A DNA stretch of 64,000 bases from positions 442,191 to 506,190 of the forward strand of contig VWZL01000445.1 of NCBI GenBank assembly GCA_013396915.1, given 5' to 3'. Origin of the DNA: Stercorarius parasiticus. Lineage: Eukaryota > Chordata > Aves > Charadriiformes > Stercorariidae. The translations under genes were made by a program, and so were the position numbers. This document shows, in pieces, positions 22,001 to 36,082 of this stretch. Numbering within the stretch: the first letter of the stretch is position 1; every line of letters starts with the position of its first letter. The notes beneath the pieces are model-generated. The model was not told the DNA's origin. It saw only the letters and a program-made list of their open reading frames with translations, and made no database searches.

Positions 22001-25000
22001 ACAAAACATACCAAGATCTGCCTCTCATATGTGTGTGTCACGGGACATACTCTGTGATAGAAATACACATGCACCATGGAAACAAGCCTCTGGAACACGA
22101 GCATGTAGATTGGATGAAAATCTGCAAAAGAACATACTGTACTTCAAAAAAAAAACCAAAACCCAAACCATAGAACATTTTGAATTGATTGTTTCTAAAT
22201 ATTTTCAGAGATTCCTTAACATTTAAAGCAGTGGAAAGTTTCTCATCATGCCATTCCCAGCTAAAAAGGAGAAGAGCCTGAATACCATGAGTAAGATTGT
22301 TCAAAAACATTTAACATTGACCTAACTCTGCCCTTATGTTAAAGTTGGCAGTAATTTATTGATTTCTACATGACTAAAATTAGTCTGATGTTGAGAATTT
22401 TAGAACAAAAAAATCCCACCATGAAGTACTAACTCTTGAGAGGGGATGATACAGAGTCCCTGTCAAAGCAATCCTTTCAACAGCAATCTGAACTAAATAT
22501 TCCCTGTGACAACCAAAATAACAGCATTTCAGATGTACCGTCTGCCAGCGCAGATAGCCTGAGCAGCCCATCAGGCCAACACAAGTTAACCAAGAGAAGG
22601 TTTGGCCCAGAAACGTAGCTACAACCAAATGCTTGTCCAAAGAGCTTTCCTCATTCTTTCCTGAACTGCCCCAAAGGCATCGGACAAACGCCTGCAGCAG
22701 CATGGCAGAGCGGCAGCGTGTAACAGCCTGGGGGGCAGCCGCGGGCTCAGCACCACAGCGGGAGCTTACTCTGTAGTGTCAGAAGTTACTTAGTGACAGC
22801 CGGCACATCAACTGGCATCATCTTTTTCTAATGAATAGCTTTAGCTATAAAACGATACTACCTGAACGTATCAGTGATTTACATTTTGTCTTGTTTCTAC
22901 TTTCAAAGTTTTGTAAGCAGTCGAGATTATGTGCTACAAATATATGAATATCTATTTTAATCAATACATACAACCTTTGTCATTTAGCAAGTCATGGGGG
23001 TTCAAACACAGGGGGTTTACGTAGAGTCATTGCTGGAGGTAGAGGGGTGAATTTTCAATGTCCAGTTAGGCGCTTCTACCCTAGTTTTATGCTTTAAGTA
23101 AAATGCAATCTAGCTGTGACATTTACTGTGTTAGTAACTGGTAGCACTAAACACGTTTTTTTCCACGTCAGGAATCTGTTTGCAGTCTGCTTCCCTCTAA
23201 ATCAGACCTTTCAGGATGCCAGAAGCAAAAGAAATCTCATCATTTCCCCACCCCCAGCGAAGGCTGGGTGCAGCGGAGCCCGGGCAGCGGGTCCTGGGGG
23301 GAGCGGGGCAGCCGAGGAGCTGCAGGAAGGCACCCAGGAGCAAGCTCAGGGTGAACAAAGCACAGGAGGGACTCACCACTCACCGTCTCATTTTTGATGA
23401 TATTTGGTGATACAGCATCAGAATCAGGAGTTAGCAGAGTAACTCTGGCTGGGAGCTGCAGTGCTATTTCAGACCCCCCCCTTTCGAAGCACGCTACCAG
23501 CATTTCTTAAAAGGCCTGCTGTTAGAGTTTCGTATGGAAAGAAGTACGTAAAGCCAGGATCAAAAGTCTCTCTAGAGTGTACTCAATTTGTCTGCCTTAA
23601 TCTTCTCGTAATAGTCACTATTACCCAGATTGTCATTTAAGAACTCCTATTGACTATTAGAAAAAAATGCAGACAGACTTCTCAGGCATGAAGCTGACGA
23701 GAGCAGTTTAAATGAGACATATAAATTACTTCACTGAAAAGTTCACTTTGGAAGTATGGCATTATTTCACAAAACTAAATCCCTCTCTTCTCCCACATAC
23801 CACAGTAGGGTACTCAGCGTTAGCGCTGGCCTGGGATGGGGTAGGAACACAACTCCCGCGGGCACAGCCGCTCTCGGTGCTTCCTGCGCACGTCCCCGGG
23901 GCATACAGTCGCTTTTCTGTGACCTGCCCAGGAGCTGGTGCAGACCGCAGCATGCTAGCACCTTGAGAGACCAGGATGTAAATATTTGAAGTATTGCGCT
24001 AATATTGATGTATTTATCCTCTTAATATTCCTACAACAGAGAGAGCATTTTCCGTTTTCACAGGCAGGAAAACTGGGACATTCCGATGCTCACTGTCAGC
24101 ATCTAATTCCTAGCAAATGTCTAGCGCTTGTGCCAAAGTTCTCTTTTCTGAGACAGAAAGAGCTAGCAGAAGCAGGAAATTTTATCCTTTTTCCTCTTCT
24201 TATTTCACAGTCTGAAACGGTTCATTAAAAATAACAGCATTAGTCTAACAAGATTATGCAGAAGTGCTTTCTCTCCTGTCCTTTTCAGGGACAGGAGGCA
24301 CTGAAGAAAGTTCACATTTCTGCTTCAAGGATTTTTCATGGCACTGAGCTTTAGTACTCGGCCCAGACGTTGCCCATCAGCCAACGATGCCAAGCGCCGC
24401 TTGGCCGACAGCAGCTGATGGGATCAGAGACCGGAGCAGGCATGGAAAGGGTCAGTGTGGGTGGGCGGCATTCTGGCAGTGCCGGGCTGGCCACCACCGT
24501 AAGGAAAGGACCGGCTGTCCAGTGCGTGCGCCGTTTAACTGCTTGAGTATTTTAGCTGAGAACAGCATGTAGTGAAGCACAGCATGGAATAAAATGTGCC
24601 TACATTGGTATAAAAGACCTTGCTCAAGCTTTTTTAAATTAAAGAAAGCAAAGGTAAAAAACAAAAGCAAGTAAATACATAAATAGCAAATCCGGAGGTC
24701 GACGTACATTAGTGTGAATTTGAGGTGCTTTGTCCCTAGCGAACAGAAAATGAGCTCATGCGGTGCTTTTCACCTGGGAAAAACACGGGTTTGTAGCATG
24801 ACGGTGGCACAAGCAGACGAATCCGGGACCGCCTGAGCAGCGTGGGGGAGTCAGCCCCACGGCGGTGGACGTTCAGCTCCGAGGAGCTCATTGTGCTGGA
24901 CAGGAGCGAGCCAGGAACGTTTCCCATTATCAGTGTTTCCGGCAAATGCTTGTCCTTTCAGCACAGGGCAAGGGAACGAAAGGCACAAACCACAGAAAGG

Positions 25001-28000
25001 CCTCCAGCTCTGCAGGTGCACCTCCTGTTTTTAAACAAGCAGTAGCTGAAATGCCTTCTGAAATTAATGGAAGACTTATAATGAGATAATGTATTAGACC
25101 AAAAATTACAAGCCTTTTCACTCAATGTTTACAGCCTCTAACTGTTGATTAAATAGTTTAGTTGTTTAGTTCGTCCTATACCACCCACTTGGCAAAGGGG
25201 CATTGACCAAACAGGCTGTTTAGTGTGGCAGAGACAGAGAAGGGGCTGTTCTGTGGGCCAAGCCAATGCTGCTGTCTGCTCCTGCCATCCATCTGATGTC
25301 CTCTAAATGGTGTAATTAAGCTTTGAAGTTGTGGGGCAGAATGGAAAGTTAAACTTTGTGAATGTTACTTGCTCGTTTCCTTGCAGTGGCTGTCAGGAAA
25401 TACTTCTGTCCTACGTCTTTGACACTATTTGGTTCAGTGTACTAACCTGAACAAAAATCACTGTTCTGGGTGCTTCACCCTCAGGGAGCTGCACAAGCAG
25501 AGTCCAGGCACTTCTGACACTCCTGGGGCATTTCATTCTGTGTTTCCATCCTTTCCTCGGAGAGCTGAGAACTGGGCAAGCTAGAGGATTGCGAGCAAAC
25601 AGAACCACCAGAGCACAACAACAGGCACGGCATTGTCTGAAGCACACGGCATTGAGGGCATTTTGCACAGCAAGGCAGTCCATAAAGGAGGTGGCCTTGC
25701 GTGGCAAGATGTTTTATGGCTGCTTTTACACAATCCAATTTAAACTGCAATTCATCTTTAGTGGCAGTTTACGATCGATGATCGGCATTTCCAGCTGACA
25801 CGGGGGCCCTGTGAGACTCTCGTGCACGTTGCAGCCTCTGTCCCTCCCCCAAAGCGTCGCTGCTGCCGTTTGTGGCTGGGCTCCACGTTCCCTGGCAGGT
25901 GACAGCGCTGGCTCTGTTCAGCAGAAGCTCTCTGGGGAGTTTGCGTCTGTTCCCAGCTCTCAAACCCACTTGTTCAACTTCAGAGAAGGACCACCCCTGT
26001 CCCTCACCTTCCTTCTCTGTTAACCTGATCGGGAGCTTCACATGGCTGCTGTAAAGCTTCTAACACCTACAGCTGTGAATGTGAAAGCTTTAGTGTTTAC
26101 AATTGCCATTTTTGCCATGCCTGAATGTCCAACCAGAACAAAACCATTGCATTATACATTTCATACATTGCCCTCCCTGCTGTAACATCTCTTTGAGAGG
26201 TCAAAAATATGACCTTCAAAGTCGAGGTAAGGAGCAAGTTACATGATATGGATCATTACCCAAATATAGGTTACTTGCACTGATCACAAATAAATGAATC
26301 CCTTCTCTTCATACGACACAAAGGCCCAAAATCTAGGAAAATTCTTTTTAATTATACCTCACCTTTTCTTTGCAGGACAAACAGGCCAATTAAATGACAA
26401 TGCAATGAGAAATGCTCTTTTCCAGCGCAGAGGGAGCCGGAGCGGGCAGCGGTGGGGGCTGTGTTGGAGCTGCAGCAGCCGCTGCTCTGGAAGGGTGGGG
26501 AGCTGCAGCAGCCCCCGCACCTGCCAGGCTGCCTCCTCCGTGCAGGGCGGCGGGGCAGGGACCTGCTCCACGTCTGCAGGTACAAGCAGGGTCTCTGCTG
26601 GAGTGAACGTGATGGTGGGAGCGTCCCTTGCACATGGGAGGAGTGCGTGCGATGGCTTAGATGGACGCCTCTCCTCCTGCCGCCCTGCTCCCTCTGCAGA
26701 TCCTCCACCCTCGCCAGAGCTGCCCTGACGCAAATGGGGACCCTCAGGCTCCATCCTGCTCCTCGGACTGGGTGAGCACCTCCCGCGCACCTCAGCACAG
26801 CATCACACCTCCCCGACTTCATCAGGCCAAGCATCCATTACCAAATGGGATTTAAATGCACTGTTAATTAGGCTCCGGTATTTGCAGCCTACTCTCATCT
26901 TGGCTTTGATGAAACGGGGAAGCCTGCGTCTGCTGAACAGGGAAACCAGGAACTCTTTGAAGAGTCATTACAAAAATAGACCTCAGCAGCCATGGAATAA
27001 GCTTTCATCAGATACAGAGTGCCTTCCACTCAAACCCCGGGCTTAACTTCTGTGTCTTAAACAACCTCTGCGATTAGATTAATTGTGCTGCCAGGGAAGA
27101 TGCTCGCGGGGAGGATTTCACAGGGGTGGAGTGTCAGAGAGGCAGTCGGGGGGTGGTGGGTCAGCCCTGCAGCATCTGTTAGTTTTTTCAACATGTATAA
27201 ATCACTGGGAGATTCAAAGACATCAGATGGCAGAGGCTGATTCAGAGCTGCTATTGTTTCTTCATGTCATTAGTTGTTGGCCAAAAGCCTCCAGTTTAAT
27301 GACGGTCCCACCACCCCACCGCCGTTTTCTTGGCGAGCAAAGTGCAGCAGCCTCACACGCATGAGCGGCCAACGATACCGAGAGCTTCGGGCACTGCCTT
27401 CCGAGCACAAAAGACAACAGGGAAATTCCCGTAACCTTTCATTAGTCAAAATGTTCCCAGCCCCTGTGCTGCAACGTGTTTATCCCCCACAGCAGAGGTT
27501 ACACCAACAGGTAACGCCGAACTGCAGCCAGCTCCCTTCTGCTGCTCTTTGTCTGTGCACAGGTCTACGAGTATCTGCTCGTTTCGCACAGAAATGTCTT
27601 GAAAGCACAAACAAAATCCTTTCTTCTTTTTTTTAAGTCTGCTTCAATGTTTTTAGGCCAATGTAAATCAGCGGAAAAAAAATCTTTGAGTTTTACAGAG
27701 CAACATGGAAACTTCCATGAAAAAGCTGTTAAAGTTAGCAGCCGATGGAGCCAGAAATAATGTTTAAACTTTCTCTTGAACTGTTTTGAGATGGACACAC
27801 TGAGTAAAATCACTCTGGGCATTTCATAATAAACGAATGCTGATCGAGTTGGACCTGACCTGAGGGCAGCATGAAATGCCAGGGGCTGCTTGACAGGCAG
27901 CTCGGCGAGAGGATGGACCCGACGCAGCCCTGACTCGAGACAGGGACACAAATTCAAATAAAAAGCCATCGATGAATTAGCCTTTGCTGATTTTGGTCTT

Positions 28001-31000
28001 CTGCCACAGCAGATACTTGTTGACGTTAGAGCGCTGTTGTTCTAGCACATGCAGATACCTCCCATTTGGACACTGATGCTGATCCAACAAATGTTATGAA
28101 AATCATGAGCAATCTCACTAGCTCCGAGTTACTGCAACATAAAAACTATCAAACTGATAAGCTGTGCACAACTAGATGCATTGGTAGGTCTGTAATATTT
28201 TCCATCCAATTTGATCATGTCCAACAGCTTATTCTTTTGCCAGCTTTTTGGTTTAGAGTCTCTGCTTGGCTGCTTGGTTCTCAGCCTGGGTACAATTCCT
28301 CCCCCCCGAAAAACCTGAACAAAGTTAATTCAGCTACTTATAGAAAAGCAAGGATGCTGCGTGCTTTTGAGATATAGTACCAGCAAAAAGACCCCATAAT
28401 TAACATCCAAGTACCAGGAAAGGCAGCGCTAAGGCCCTTTGTTTCTCGGCATGAGACTACTTTACTTTCCAGTACTAAATTCCTTTTAGTGATTTCCTAT
28501 GCAGTTATTCCACATCTCTGGGTGTGCACAACATTCAGCGCGCTGTATTCACCCCCAGTGACAGCTGCAATTAAGGTGACAGTAGCCATCAAACAGGAAA
28601 CAACATTTTGCATTCCCATGCAGAGGAAAATGGGGTAAAATAGGTGAAATACAAAGGCAAAAATGTCAATACATTAACTGAAGTGTTTCTCAGTTGATAC
28701 TTCAGCTCTCCTGCACAGATTTAGCCTTTTTCACCTGAAGCACTTGGGAGCAGGGTTTGGATACAAATTGTTCCTAGCCTCTTGTGCCGTGCCTCTGCTG
28801 ACTTGCCACCAAAATGCTCATCACTGACACTTTTTTCTTTTGCTAAAGAAAACATTTGGTTTGTTCTGCTGCTGCATTTATCATTTCACTGACGCCCTCC
28901 CCTGTTCCTGAATATGAAGCAGTTCTCAGCCTGCTGGGGTGGCACAGCTCCCTCCGCTCCATCGCCAGCCCCCGGGGGAGCTGCTCCCCCCGGCCAGGGA
29001 CAAGTGTCCCCATGGACACCGAGAGCGGCACCAGGCAGGGGCAGGCAACAAATGCAGCAGTGCATTAGGCTGTGACTGCACCCAGGGGTCAGATTTACAG
29101 AAGAACCTGTAAATCCCCAAGGTAAGATCCACAGGAGTCAATCTCCACCACGCAGCTGTGTTTAAACGCTTACAGCAACAGTGTTTAAATACTTATAGTG
29201 ACCACAAGAACATCCTCTCTGCCTTGGAAACGCGGAGCAGAGCAGCATTTCATCTGCCTCAGTCTTATGGTGACCAAAATACGACGCTCTGGAAGAAGAT
29301 AAGACCACATCTAAAATGCTGTATTGGGTGAACACACCAGAGGGGGAGAGAATCTCATTTCCTGCACTTGACACGGCACCTGCTTAAAAAGAGCTTATCT
29401 AGGAAGAAACAACAATTTGGATAATTGAAAACACACTTGATTAGCACACAGAGAGGGGCACTAAAGAGCCTTGGCTGGGTTCTTGCCTCCCCACCACCTC
29501 CTCTTTCATCAGCCAAAATTCCAGAAGGATCGCGGTGCCCCACACTCCAGCAAGGCAGCCAGGCCACACTCAGCATGGAAACCATCCCCGAGCCACCGCT
29601 CTGGGAGCAGGATGTCGCTCCTGGCACACAGAGCAGGAGGGGGGGGCCTGGGGAGAGGCTCGGTGTCACCTCACTGACCGGCTGAGGGTCGGAGGTGTGT
29701 GTCTGTGTCCTGGTCTCCTTCGGTGTTCGGTGGGCCGAGCAGTCACCTTTCTAATGCAATTAACATTTACTTCAAAAGATACATGAAGTAAAATACATGT
29801 CTTTGAAAGGAAAAGCCTTGAAATTAGATCTAAACAAACCTCTAGCCCCAATCCCTTCTGCTCAGTAGGTGTTTGTGGAATTATGGAAAGGTTAAGTTCC
29901 TCAAGAGAGTCGTTTAAATAATGATTGTAGAAGGCAACACTCTGTGCCGTATCTTTCTGGACTGTTTAACCACAGCAGCTCTGAACAGCTTGCTTTGCCT
30001 TGGCAGTGGGGAAAACAGTTCTTTTGCCATTTCCCCACATAAGTCAGAAATCTCTTCATCAAAAAATCTTTGTCAGGAGATCTTTGTCTTAACAGTAAAC
30101 CGCTTGTTTTGGAATGTAATACAGCAAGTTGATCAACTACTTTGTTTTCTACAAGATTTATCTTGTAATCTTCCAGGGCAGCAGTCTCTCTAGCTCCGGT
30201 CCTGCTCATCGCCCAGCAAACCTCCGTCCGAATGGATGAAATAATGGCAGCCGTGCAGCCGATGCCGCGAGTCAAGACTGAAAGTCAAGAGGTTCCCCCC
30301 AGATCTGCAAAGTATTCTGCATAAATCTTTTCCAAGCTGCTCTGGCTTTTGGGGCTTGTATTTCCCTTTCCCCGAAAGCAGTTCAAAGAACAAAGCGGGG
30401 CGGATAAAGGAGTCGAACAGCGGGCAGGAGTTCCAGCGAGGCCACTTTGAGAATATATCGGTCCCCGCACCCGCTGCTGCTCCATCATGCATTTGTTTAT
30501 TTGCCCACCATTAATTACCCAGGAGCGCAAGAGGGGGTAAGTATCTTTTCACCAGGCTCTGCCCCCTTCAAGCACTTCCCAGTGTTGGTTTCATTAGGAA
30601 CACAGTTTTTGCCATCCAGCCCTACAGCCGGTTACGGAGCTTCTGCCCGGAGCTCCCCACGGAAGGACCCCCGTCCCGCTGCCACCACAGCCCTCTGTCC
30701 CAGCCCGCCTGCTTGGTAGCCACCGACGGCGGTCCCAGCGCTGACAGCGGCGTCTTGCCAAGATGCTGATGAGTCTCTGGCCGCCAGGGAAGATATATTG
30801 CCCTGAATCATGGCTTTGCTTACTGTGCCTCCGCAAAGACTCTCGCTGCTCCTCATGCTGCTGTATGTGTCACCTACGACGCATTTGTCTCCTCGTTGTA
30901 CCGGGTTAACTGCTGCTCATCAAATAAACGGGTTGTAAAATAGCTAGAAGAAGAGAACTATGAACAGGCAATTTTGGCTCCCACTCAACGTAGCCCTTTT

Positions 31001-34000
31001 ATGCCTGGATTTACGTATTAGCGGTGAAACTAAACAGCAAAAGAACGAGCAATTTATAACCAGAGCATCTGCAGAAAAACCTGCTCCAGTGAGATGCTTG
31101 CAGTGAGAAGCGAGCCTGTTTCTGGACAGTCATAAACGGAGATCTGAACTCGGCCTGCAAAGAACACTCTTTTCCTGACCAGGATAGAGCTGACATTCCA
31201 AGACTGTTTCCAGACCCAAATTCAGTGGGACTGAAAGGTACAACTAGGGGGGAAAAACTACAGTTCTTAAAAAGGGTTGGTTCAGATTCACTAGAAATTG
31301 CCACAATAATTTAAAGCTTTTCTACTGCTGCCGCCTCTGGTTTGCCTTTTGCGCTTCCTGTAATTCAGTCTTCCAAATAACTCTTGCAATAAAAAGTGAG
31401 GACACTTGATTTTGATAAGTTCAAAATAAAGTCATTTTCTACTTCAGTGTCCAATGAAAGTGAGTCCCCTTCCTATAAAACATAATAGATGTTTAATACT
31501 CTCCTCCCCATCAAAAATTTCACTTAAAATTTTCAGTCAGCTTTATCTGAAAAATCAGGATACATGAACTTCTGTGATATTTGCCCTTCTTTAATTTGCA
31601 ATTTAATCAGACCTCTCTGCTAATTAATTATCTATGAATGAACAAGCAGAAGCAAATACATTCATACGCTAACATATGACCTAATTGTGAAGTGCTATAA
31701 TTGATGTTGATGTCCCCTGGCTTTTATGTGCTCTTATCTAATTGTAGGAAAAAACTCTTCCGTACATTGTTAATTTTATGAACCATAGGCACTGGCTGGC
31801 CCTGGTATTTCTGCTCGGCGCTTGCAAGGGCACCCTCAGCCCAGCGTCGCCGGGTCCCACGAGCCTTCCTGGGAAAAAGCAGGTTAAAAACAGAAAGAAA
31901 AGAGAAATTGTTGGAAGTTCATATTTCTGAGCCTCAGGAAGTGTTATAAACAGAGGAGATGAAAGAAACGAAAAGTCCTGTCAGAGGCACCAGCAAAGAG
32001 AATTGCATCGTCCCTCCGAGGCTTTGGCAAAGAGGCTGCAAGCTTTTTAATGGCAGCATCAACAGGCTCTCCTTCCCTGCTTATTTGGGCATCTTCTGGG
32101 CAAGGACAAAGGACCAAGAGCCTTTGTCACCCCTTTTCCCATCGGAACCCTGGCCAGATCCTTTTAACTGAAGCCTCCCAGTACAAATTCCGATACAGTC
32201 CCAGAATCACCTGTTTTCTCCTCCACTCTCATGTTGTCTGGGACTCCCAGAAATCATTTAACAGGCAAAAAGAGCTTCTTGTCATTGCCAGCCATTAAGC
32301 ATAGCTAACTCTTGAATCCTTTTTTCTCGTTATTACCTTTCTGTGTTATTTCTTTCTGCATTATTACCTTTCAGATCCATAAACCCTAAACCGCACATTT
32401 GTTCCCCATCTGTACGACTGTGCCGGGCAGCCCCCCCCGCAGCCGTGGCACTCTGCGGTGCTCACTGCCAGCTGCTGCCCTCTTACATTTACTGAGGAAA
32501 AAAAGAAAGAAATATAAAAATGATATTAAATAAAAATCTATTGGAAACATAAATCAGTGGCATTTCAGTGTGGCAGATGGTCACAGAGGTCGTACCCAAG
32601 TCTTCTTGTTCGTTTAATAATTTCACTATAAATTTGCACCTGCTAAACTGTGTTTCCTCCTCTGCATGACTATGGGGTAAGAAAAATTGCACTTTTTACT
32701 TAAGCCGGTTTTCTCCATATTGCTCAGAGCTTCTCACTAAAAGGAAAAGCTGTTCCTGTGGTTGCTCCACACCAGACAACTGCACCAGCCTCCAAGAAAC
32801 CATTCGGTTCCTTCCTGCAGAGCAGAACCTGAAGGCACATAACTCCTGTGTTACTGCTGGGTGTCGCTTACATTTGATATAGAGGCTTCCTTGCTGAATT
32901 TAACTGAATATGGAAACTTTATATAAGAGCCATCCTTCTCCCAGCTCTGCAATTCAGCTGAGTCTGGGGAGAAATAGAGTAATTGCTTACAAATGGTGTA
33001 CGAGTATTTAATGGCGCAGGATGAACGGGAAGAGTGGTGATGACTGGGATTTGCAAAGCTCTTCTCCGGTCAACTGCCAACCAGCCGCACAGGAGGAGGA
33101 GTGGGGGGGTATCAATCTGGATTAAACCAGGAGTAGGAAAAGGGTTGGGGGAGGGGGGTTTGCTTTGCTGTGCACAAACCACCGGGCACCCGCTGGGTGG
33201 GTGAAGGCTCCTCTGCCCCAGGAGCACCTTGCAAAGAGCAGCGGGTGCCCCACGGCACTGGGAGGAGGAGGAGGAGGAGAACCAGCAGGAGCCGGCAGCC
33301 CCAGGGCAGGGCAGGGAGCTGAGCAGACTGTCCGGTGCCCCCTGTGAAGCTCCTGAAACATGGAATCAGCAGAGACCATCCCCACAGACCATTTAATAAT
33401 TTTTTTCCCCACCAATGCCATCTGGGTCATTTGAAATGAATTCACACCTAATTTAGGGCTGATAAAAACTGTTCCTGGGTGAAGTTATCATTTGCTAAAG
33501 AGAACCAAGCCCAGAAAACCCTCACATATGTTTTTCTAACACTTCTTCAGTAAGTACTTGAAACTCTGGTCCTAAATATACCAGGGTCACTGCAGATGCC
33601 GGAGTCCACAGAAATGAGGCCAAACCAGGTGGTTTCAGCCAGTCCAGTAGCCCCAGCTCTAGACGAGAGGAATTACCATCACAACGTGGAAAATTTCTTC
33701 ATCGTCTTTTGCAGCAAAGCCGTTTGTGTTGCTGCTGGCCCCTGTAGCTCCGCAGAGGGCTGGCTGCACAGGAGGGCTCAGATCCAAGCCCCGGGTGTCA
33801 CAGCCACAAGCCTGAACTTCCCATCAGGAAAGTAAGAACGTCTTCAAGCGCAAACCCCCAGCCTGGGACGTCCTTTATAATGAAATGGGCTCTGCTTTCA
33901 CATTTGCAACAAGATGTAAACAGCTTGTGTTTCCGACAGCTCGGCCTTTCATCGTGGGTAATTTGCACATTTGTATTTTGAATAAAGCGGCTCCTGGCCG

Positions 34001-35809
34001 CTCTCCCCGGCTCAGTAATGAGATTTTCCGCCCGTCAGCCGTCCTGCGCCCTCAGTGGCTGACATGTTTTCTAGATTGCATAATTTATTGTGGCTAATAT
34101 CAGCCTCGCTACTGGCGCTTCTTTTCTCATACATGAGCTCACTGGTAGTAGTCAGAAAACGTTCTTTGCTATAAAACACTTCGTTATTGAACTGAAAGTC
34201 TCTTCTGGCGAAATGAGCTACTGAGACAAAGAAAAATGGGAAAGCAGGTTCCTCCTCCTCAGCAATGCTTCCTGATGTTTTCTTTTTCCCCGTATAACTT
34301 TGAGGAAGAACTGGTGCATTTGACTGATTTTGTGGAAACCTCATCTCTTTACGCTGTTCCAGAAAAAGACGAAAATTTAAAAATTGGATTAGACAGCAAC
34401 TTGGAAACAATCCCAGAACATAAAGGGGACTTAAGAAAAAATATATATAAAAATATCATACTCGTAGAAATATGTAGGGCAGAAATAAGTTATAAAGATA
34501 AACTGATGTATGGATGTAAGTTTTAAGGATCTCTTTCCAAAGGAGAAGGGCTCTCTAGGGCAGACAGAGCTTTGTGCTCCTTTCCCAGGGGCCGGCCGTG
34601 CCCCATGCAAGCAGCGCCGTGGGCACCCTGAGCCCGCCTGTGCTGCCCCGCGCAGCAGAGCCGACAAACCCAGCCACGGGCAGCCAGGATGCAATGGGAC
34701 ATCTGCTTCTGCTCGTATCCCTCCTCCTGGCCAGCACAGCGCGGCTCCGCAGTGATGGATTTGCCCTGTCGGGAATGTGCCCAAGCGTCGGCAGCCTGGG
34801 AACTCACACCTCGCGTTGGCCTGAGCAGTGCTGGGTGACTCCGTCCAAGCGGCACTGTGACGAGCTGCAGCCTGTTACGGCGATGAAATGCCCATTCTTC
34901 TCAAAACTCCAGAAGCTGACTGAAATATTGAATTCTCCCAGCCAACACGAGTACTCAGCTCTGCTGTCCAGGGACCACGCTCCACACCAGCGAGCGGAGC
35001 AGCCATGTGCCAAGAGCAGCAGGTGCCCTGTGGCACCTCTCAAACCAGGCTCCCGGGGCGCGAGCTCCGGGGAGGAGGGTGCCCCAGGTCCCTCACATCA
35101 CCTCCGCATCCACCAAGAGCCACAGGGCAGAGCCCTTCGGACAATCACTGGTGAGTCGGGGTAACACACATGGAGGGTTTGGTGCCGGCTGTGAAAAACA
35201 AAAAGCATCGTATGTTGACAACCGAAACAGAAGGTAATTACTTAATTGACTCCATGATTTCTACTTTGGTACAGAAGCCTGCAGCACTCAGGCTAAAAGC
35301 AGAAGTCCATTAGTAACGCTAGCAGTGGTTCACCTCCCAGGCGGCAGAAAAGCAGAAACTTGGAGCGTGTCCTGGGAGGTGGGATATTTGGAAGCCAGAG
35401 AGATGCTGCAGCCAGCCCACAGCTGTGGCCACGGCCAGGGGAAGACCAGTGCTCGGGGCAAGGGCATCGGCTGCAGAAGCAAACCAGCCCCATTCCCCAG
35501 TCCTGCCCGGCTGCAGAGGCAGCCCCCACCCCCCCGGACAGCCAGAGCTCCAGGGGCTCAGACACCAGCTCCTGCTCTCGGTCTCTGCCGTCCCGACAGT
35601 GCCACACGGCCGGCAGCATGGAGCAGCAGTGCTGGTGTGCCCCGTGCTGCAGCCATGTCTGACCTCAGTGTCCTGCCAGGTCCCTCGCCCAGTGGAACGC
35701 AGATCCATGGAGTCACTGTCTCTGAAAGAAGTTCAGTGGTCAGTATAAACACGCTCCTGCCTCTTCAGCTTTTGGGAACAAGTTACTTGGTCTCTTCTCC
35801 CAGGTAACA
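19051..35809. other. Intergenic region, left part: no gene recognised
   Basis: Sixteen kilobases of mixed composition. Simple CA-rich sequence lies at 20113-20147. A GC-rich patch lies at 26400-26800, and AT-rich stretches that may be conserved regulatory DNA lie at 31400-31790 and 33860-34100. The longest frames, such as a plus-strand one at 34574-35164 of 196 codons, have no recognisable domains. I see no CR1 copy, tRNA or exon of a known gene. Confidence 0.6.
33860..34100. promoter_or_regulatory. Candidate enhancer, AT-rich block
   Basis: The block has composition unlike its GC-rich surroundings. It is dense in short motifs typical of developmental enhancers, including GGTAATTTGC, GCATAATTTATTG and GGCTAATATC. 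No frame here resembles a protein. Conservation cannot be tested without other genomes. Confidence 0.25.
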
Positions 35810-36082
35810 AGCGATAGGGCAAGAGGAAACGGCCTGAAGTTGCGCCAGGGGAGGTTTAGGATGGATATTAGGAAAAATTTCTTCACCAAAAGGGTTATCA
35901 AGCATTGGAACAGGCTGCCCAGGGAAGTGGTGGAGTCACCATCCCTGGGGGGATTTAAAAGACAGGCAGACGTGGTGCTGAGGGACATGGGTTAGTGGTG
36001 GTTTTTGTCAGTGTCGGGTTGGTGGTTGGACTCGACGATCTGAAAGGTCCCTTCCAACCTAGATGATTGTATAATTCTATAA
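35810..36082 (+). mobile_element. CR1 LINE, 3' part
   Basis: It runs from GGGCAAGAGGAAACGGCCTG through GGTTTAGGATGGATATTAGG, CTGCCCAGGGAAGTGGTGGA and CGATCTGAAAGGTCCCTTCC to a degraded TGATTGTATAATTCTATAA end. The wording differs from the other CR1 copies in this window (GGCTGCCCAGGGAAGTGGT in place of GGCAACCTGGGCCAGGGGC), so it belongs to another CR1 subfamily. It is about 270 bases long, 5'-truncated and immobile. Confidence 0.93.

Noticed and set aside
34574..35164. Plus-strand frame of 196 codons with an internal signal-peptide-like start (MGHLLLLVSLLLASTA)
   Set aside because: The leucine run is attractive, but the rest shows no cysteine pattern or family, there is no promoter or splice context, and the frame starts upstream without a sensible initiator. 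Probably chance.
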